Assembly: GCA_011176685.1 (NCBI GenBank)
Contig: DUED01000004.1
Span: forward strand, 1 to 51,566
Direction of reading: 5' to 3'
From: Anaerolineae bacterium
GTDB lineage: Bacteria > Chloroflexota > Anaerolineae > Anaerolineales > Anaerolineaceae
DNA length: 51,566 nt
The notes below the pieces were generated by a model. It saw only the letters and a program-made list of their open reading frames with translations. It did no database searches and had not been told where the DNA came from. Made by a program: the position numbers and the translations under genes. This document shows positions 49,366 through 51,566 of the stretch, piece by piece (the first letter of the stretch is position 1; every line of letters begins with the position of its first letter).

Positions 49366-51435
49366 ATGGCGCGAGAATTTCCCCTAGAAAAATTAAGGAA
49401 CATTGGAATTATTGCCCATATTGATGCCGGGAAGACGACTACTACCGAACGAATCCTTTATTATACTGACAAGACCCATCGAATGGGTTCGGTGGATGAT
49501 GGCACAACTGTAACTGATTGGATGATTCAGGAAAGGGAAAGGGGGATAACGATTGTATCTGCTGCTGTTACGGCGGCATGGCGTGAACACCAGATTAACA
49601 TCATTGATACTCCAGGTCACATTGACTTTACCGCAGAAGTACAGAGATCCTTGCGTATATTAGATGGGGGGGTTGTCGTATTTGATGGTGTACAAGGCGT
49701 TGAGCCACAGAGTGAAACTGTTTGGAGGCAAGCTGATCGTTTCAATGTTCCCCGTGTTTGTTTTATTAATAAAATGGATCGTGTTGGTTCCTCATATGAG
49801 TACTCATTAAAGTCAATTAGGAAAAAGCTGGGTGCAAATCCTATCTCAATGCAATTTCCGATTGGTAAAGAAGTTGAATTTGTTGGTGTAGTTGATTTGC
49901 TCACTGAAAAAGCGATTTACTGGGACAATGAGTCAGGATCACAACTAAGGATTGATGAAATTCCAAAAGAGTTGATGAAGCAGGTTTCGGAGAAACGGGC
50001 TCAACTCGTAGAAAAAATCACAGAACTGGATGATGGCTTGATTGGAAAATATTTGGAGTCTCAGCCAATTGGTATAGGTGAACTTAAACTCGCATTAAGA
50101 AAGGCCGTAATTAAAAACTTGGCTACGCCTGTTTTTTGTGGTTCTGCATTGCGCAATCGCGGAATACCAATTCTATTAGATGCGATTGTAGACTATTTAC
50201 CATCACCCCTGGATATTCTACCAGTAAAAGGCATCGACCCAAAAAGTAAAAAGGAAATCAAACGTCCCGTTTCGGATGAAGCTCCAATGAGTGCCTTGAT
50301 TTTTAAGATTGTGTCTGATCCTTATGCTGGACGCATGGCCTATTTCCGGGTCTATTCTGGAATAGTGAAACAGGGATTGATGGCTTTTAATTCCTCAACA
50401 GGTAAAAAGGAGCGAGTAGGCAGATTGTTACGTATTTATGCTGACCATCGTGAAGATGTGTCAGAAATTCCGACAGGAGATATAGGAGCAGTTTTGGGGT
50501 TAAAGGCTGTTGTTACTGGTGATACGATTTGTGCTGCTCACCATCCTATTGTGCTTGAACGGATTACTTTCCCTGAACCAGTGATATCTGTTGCCATAGA
50601 ACCGAAAACAGCTGTAGATCAAGAGAAATTAATAAAAGCGCTCGGGCGTTTATCTGATGAAGATCCGACTTTTCAAGTGAGTAAAGATGAAAATACTAGT
50701 CAAACGTTGATTTCAGGAATGGGCGAGTTGCATTTAGAAATTCTGGTTGATCGAATGTTGCGTGAGTTCAATGTACAAGCAAATGTAGGCAAACCAAGGG
50801 TTTCCTATCGGGAGACAATTACTAAATCAATTAAAGAAGTTGAATACAAATATGTCAAACAAACTGGTGGTCATGGACAGTACGGACATGTAATATTTTC
50901 GATCGAACCTCTTGAAAGAGGACAAGGTATTCAATTCGATAATAAAATTAGAAAAGCTTCGGTGCCCAGCGAATTCTTTGGTGCTGTTAGAGAAGGCGTT
51001 TTGGAAGCAGCAGAGGCAGGTACTTTAGCTGGATATCCAATGACCGATTTGAAAGTCACTTTCAATAATGGATCATTTCATGAAGTAGATTCTTCCGAAA
51101 TGGCTTTTAAAATGGCGTCAATTCTTGCATTTAAGAAAGGTGTAGAAAAAGCAAAACCTATTCTTCTTGAACCAGTTATGAGAGTAGAAGTAACTACACC
51201 CGAGGAATACCTGGGTGATGTTTTAGCACAGCTAAATGCACGACGGGCTGAGATTTTAGGTATGGGTATTAAACCAGGTAACGCGCAGTCTGTAAGGACT
51301 TTAGTGCCTTTAGCTGAAATGTTTGGCTATGCCACTGAATTACGGTCTGCAACCCAAGGGCGTGGTGTATTTTCTATGGAGTTTGAGCACTATGCACCTG
51401 TATCTGAAGAAGTTAAACGTAGAATATTACATTAA
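49366..51435 (+). CDS. fusA: Elongation factor G
   Basis: 689 residues, the GTPase that drives ribosomal translocation. G motifs are present: [18 protein letters not shown] (G1), RGITIVSAA (G2), DTPGHIDF (G3), NKMDR (G4) and GSAL (G5). Domain II, the [17 protein letters not shown] segment, domain III to V with [16 protein letters not shown], and the final [27 protein letters not shown] confirm a full-length canonical EF-G. Third gene of the str operon, before tuf. Confidence 0.98.
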   Translation: MAREFPLEKLRNIGIIAHIDAGKTTTTERILYYTDKTHRMGSVDDGTTVTDWMIQERERGITIVSAAVTAAWREHQINIIDTPGHIDFTAEVQRSLRILDGGVVVFDGVQGVEPQSETVWRQADRFNVPRVCFINKMDRVGSSYEYSLKSIRKKLGANPISMQFPIGKEVEFVGVVDLLTEKAIYWDNESGSQLRIDEIPKELMKQVSEKRAQLVEKITELDDGLIGKYLESQPIGIGELKLALRKAVIKNLATPVFCGSALRNRGIPILLDAIVDYLPSPLDILPVKGIDPKSKKEIKRPVSDEAPMSALIFKIVSDPYAGRMAYFRVYSGIVKQGLMAFNSSTGKKERVGRLLRIYADHREDVSEIPTGDIGAVLGLKAVVTGDTICAAHHPIVLERITFPEPVISVAIEPKTAVDQEKLIKALGRLSDEDPTFQVSKDENTSQTLISGMGELHLEILVDRMLREFNVQANVGKPRVSYRETITKSIKEVEYKYVKQTGGHGQYGHVIFSIEPLERGQGIQFDNKIRKASVPSEFFGAVREGVLEAAEAGTLAGYPMTDLKVTFNNGSFHEVDSSEMAFKMASILAFKKGVEKAKPILLEPVMRVEVTTPEEYLGDVLAQLNARRAEILGMGIKPGNAQSVRTLVPLAEMFGYATELRSATQGRGVFSMEFEHYAPVSEEVKRRILH

Positions 51436-51457
51436 AATCAATAGTAGGAGATTAATT

Positions 51458-51566
51458 ATGGCGAAGAAAAAATTTAAAAGGACCAAGCCGCATCTCAATG
51501 TAGGCACGATGGGGCACATTGATCACGGCAAGACGACCCTGACGGCGGCAATGACCAAATACTGTA
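51458..51566 (+). CDS. tuf: Elongation factor Tu, N-terminal part (cut by window edge)
   Basis: The first 36 residues, beginning [29 protein letters not shown], contain the G1 motif GHIDHGKT of EF-Tu. AGTAGGAGA precedes the ATG, 22 bases after fusA. The codons are visibly richer in C and G at third positions than in fusA, rpsG and rpsL. The rest lies beyond the window. Confidence 0.95.
   Translation, partial: MAKKKFKRTKPHLNVGTMGHIDHGKTTLTAAMTKYC

Noticed and set aside
1-51566. CRISPR arrays, rRNA genes, prophage or toxin-antitoxin modules
   Set aside because: No regularly spaced repeats, rRNA-like sequence, phage structural genes or recognisable toxin pairs were seen by eye.

Overview
The window looks like chromosomal DNA of an anaerobic member of the Chloroflexota, most likely Anaerolineae (inference). 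The DNA is moderately AT-rich. Supporting signs are a Chloroflexota-style RpoB and S12 with extra segments, a TIGR03663 glycosyltransferase fused to NHL repeats, an EGY-like M50 protease, a cluster of NifX-like and ferredoxin-type MinD ATPase genes, and a T-box in front of valS. A selenocysteine tRNA shows that the organism can probably make selenoproteins, although no sel gene and no convincing selenoprotein lies in the window.

Layout. 1-2000: the end of an IS30-like transposase, a lone PTS EIIA gene and an M50 membrane protease. 2200-3700: tRNA-Sec, a DUF4213/DUF364 gene interrupted by an amber codon, and an OsmC-type protein. 3850-8575: a co-directional cluster of PadR regulator, DUF5320 protein, two NifX-like proteins, two ferredoxin-type MinD ATPases and a radical SAM protein. 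It resembles an iron-sulfur or metal-cofactor assembly module of unknown target and is the best candidate here for an under-described system. 8570-21210: mostly housekeeping and small-family genes (PAP2 phosphatase, nucleotidyltransferase, PhzF, beta-hydroxyacid dehydrogenase, CDF transporter, DedA, several membrane proteins, lipoproteins, DUF952, flavin reductase, DUF4332). 21400-24450: valS with a T-box leader and a perfect consensus promoter.

24500-27270: a decayed lipoprotein/formylglycine-generating-enzyme-like pseudogene, an orphan sugar-binding lipoprotein and RNase HI. 27299-32396: a galactitol-type PTS operon with an M42 peptidase and a pentose-phosphate-epimerase-like enzyme, lying exactly between tRNA-Cys and tRNA-Gly, with a DeoR regulator just beyond. 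This resembles the E. coli frv arrangement (PTS plus M42 peptidase FrvX) and may be an acquired island. 33345-38190: lytic transglycosylase, LMW phosphatase, Gmd and ClpC. 38374-39286: a GNAT gene broken by at least three frameshifts. 39304-42720: a giant membrane glycosyltransferase/NHL fusion. 42842-44275: a complete IS with a 15-bp target duplication, inserted directly upstream of the rpoB promoter. 44386-51566: rpoB, rpsL, rpsG, fusA and the start of tuf. rpoC is missing from its usual place between rpoB and rpsL.

A recurring theme is disrupted reading frames: an amber codon in DUF4213, TAG and TAA plus a frameshift in the FGE-like gene, a TAA in the transposase, and a multiply shifted GNAT gene. 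They could be real gene decay or, in some cases, sequence errors. All functional calls rest on reading motifs by eye; no database search was possible.
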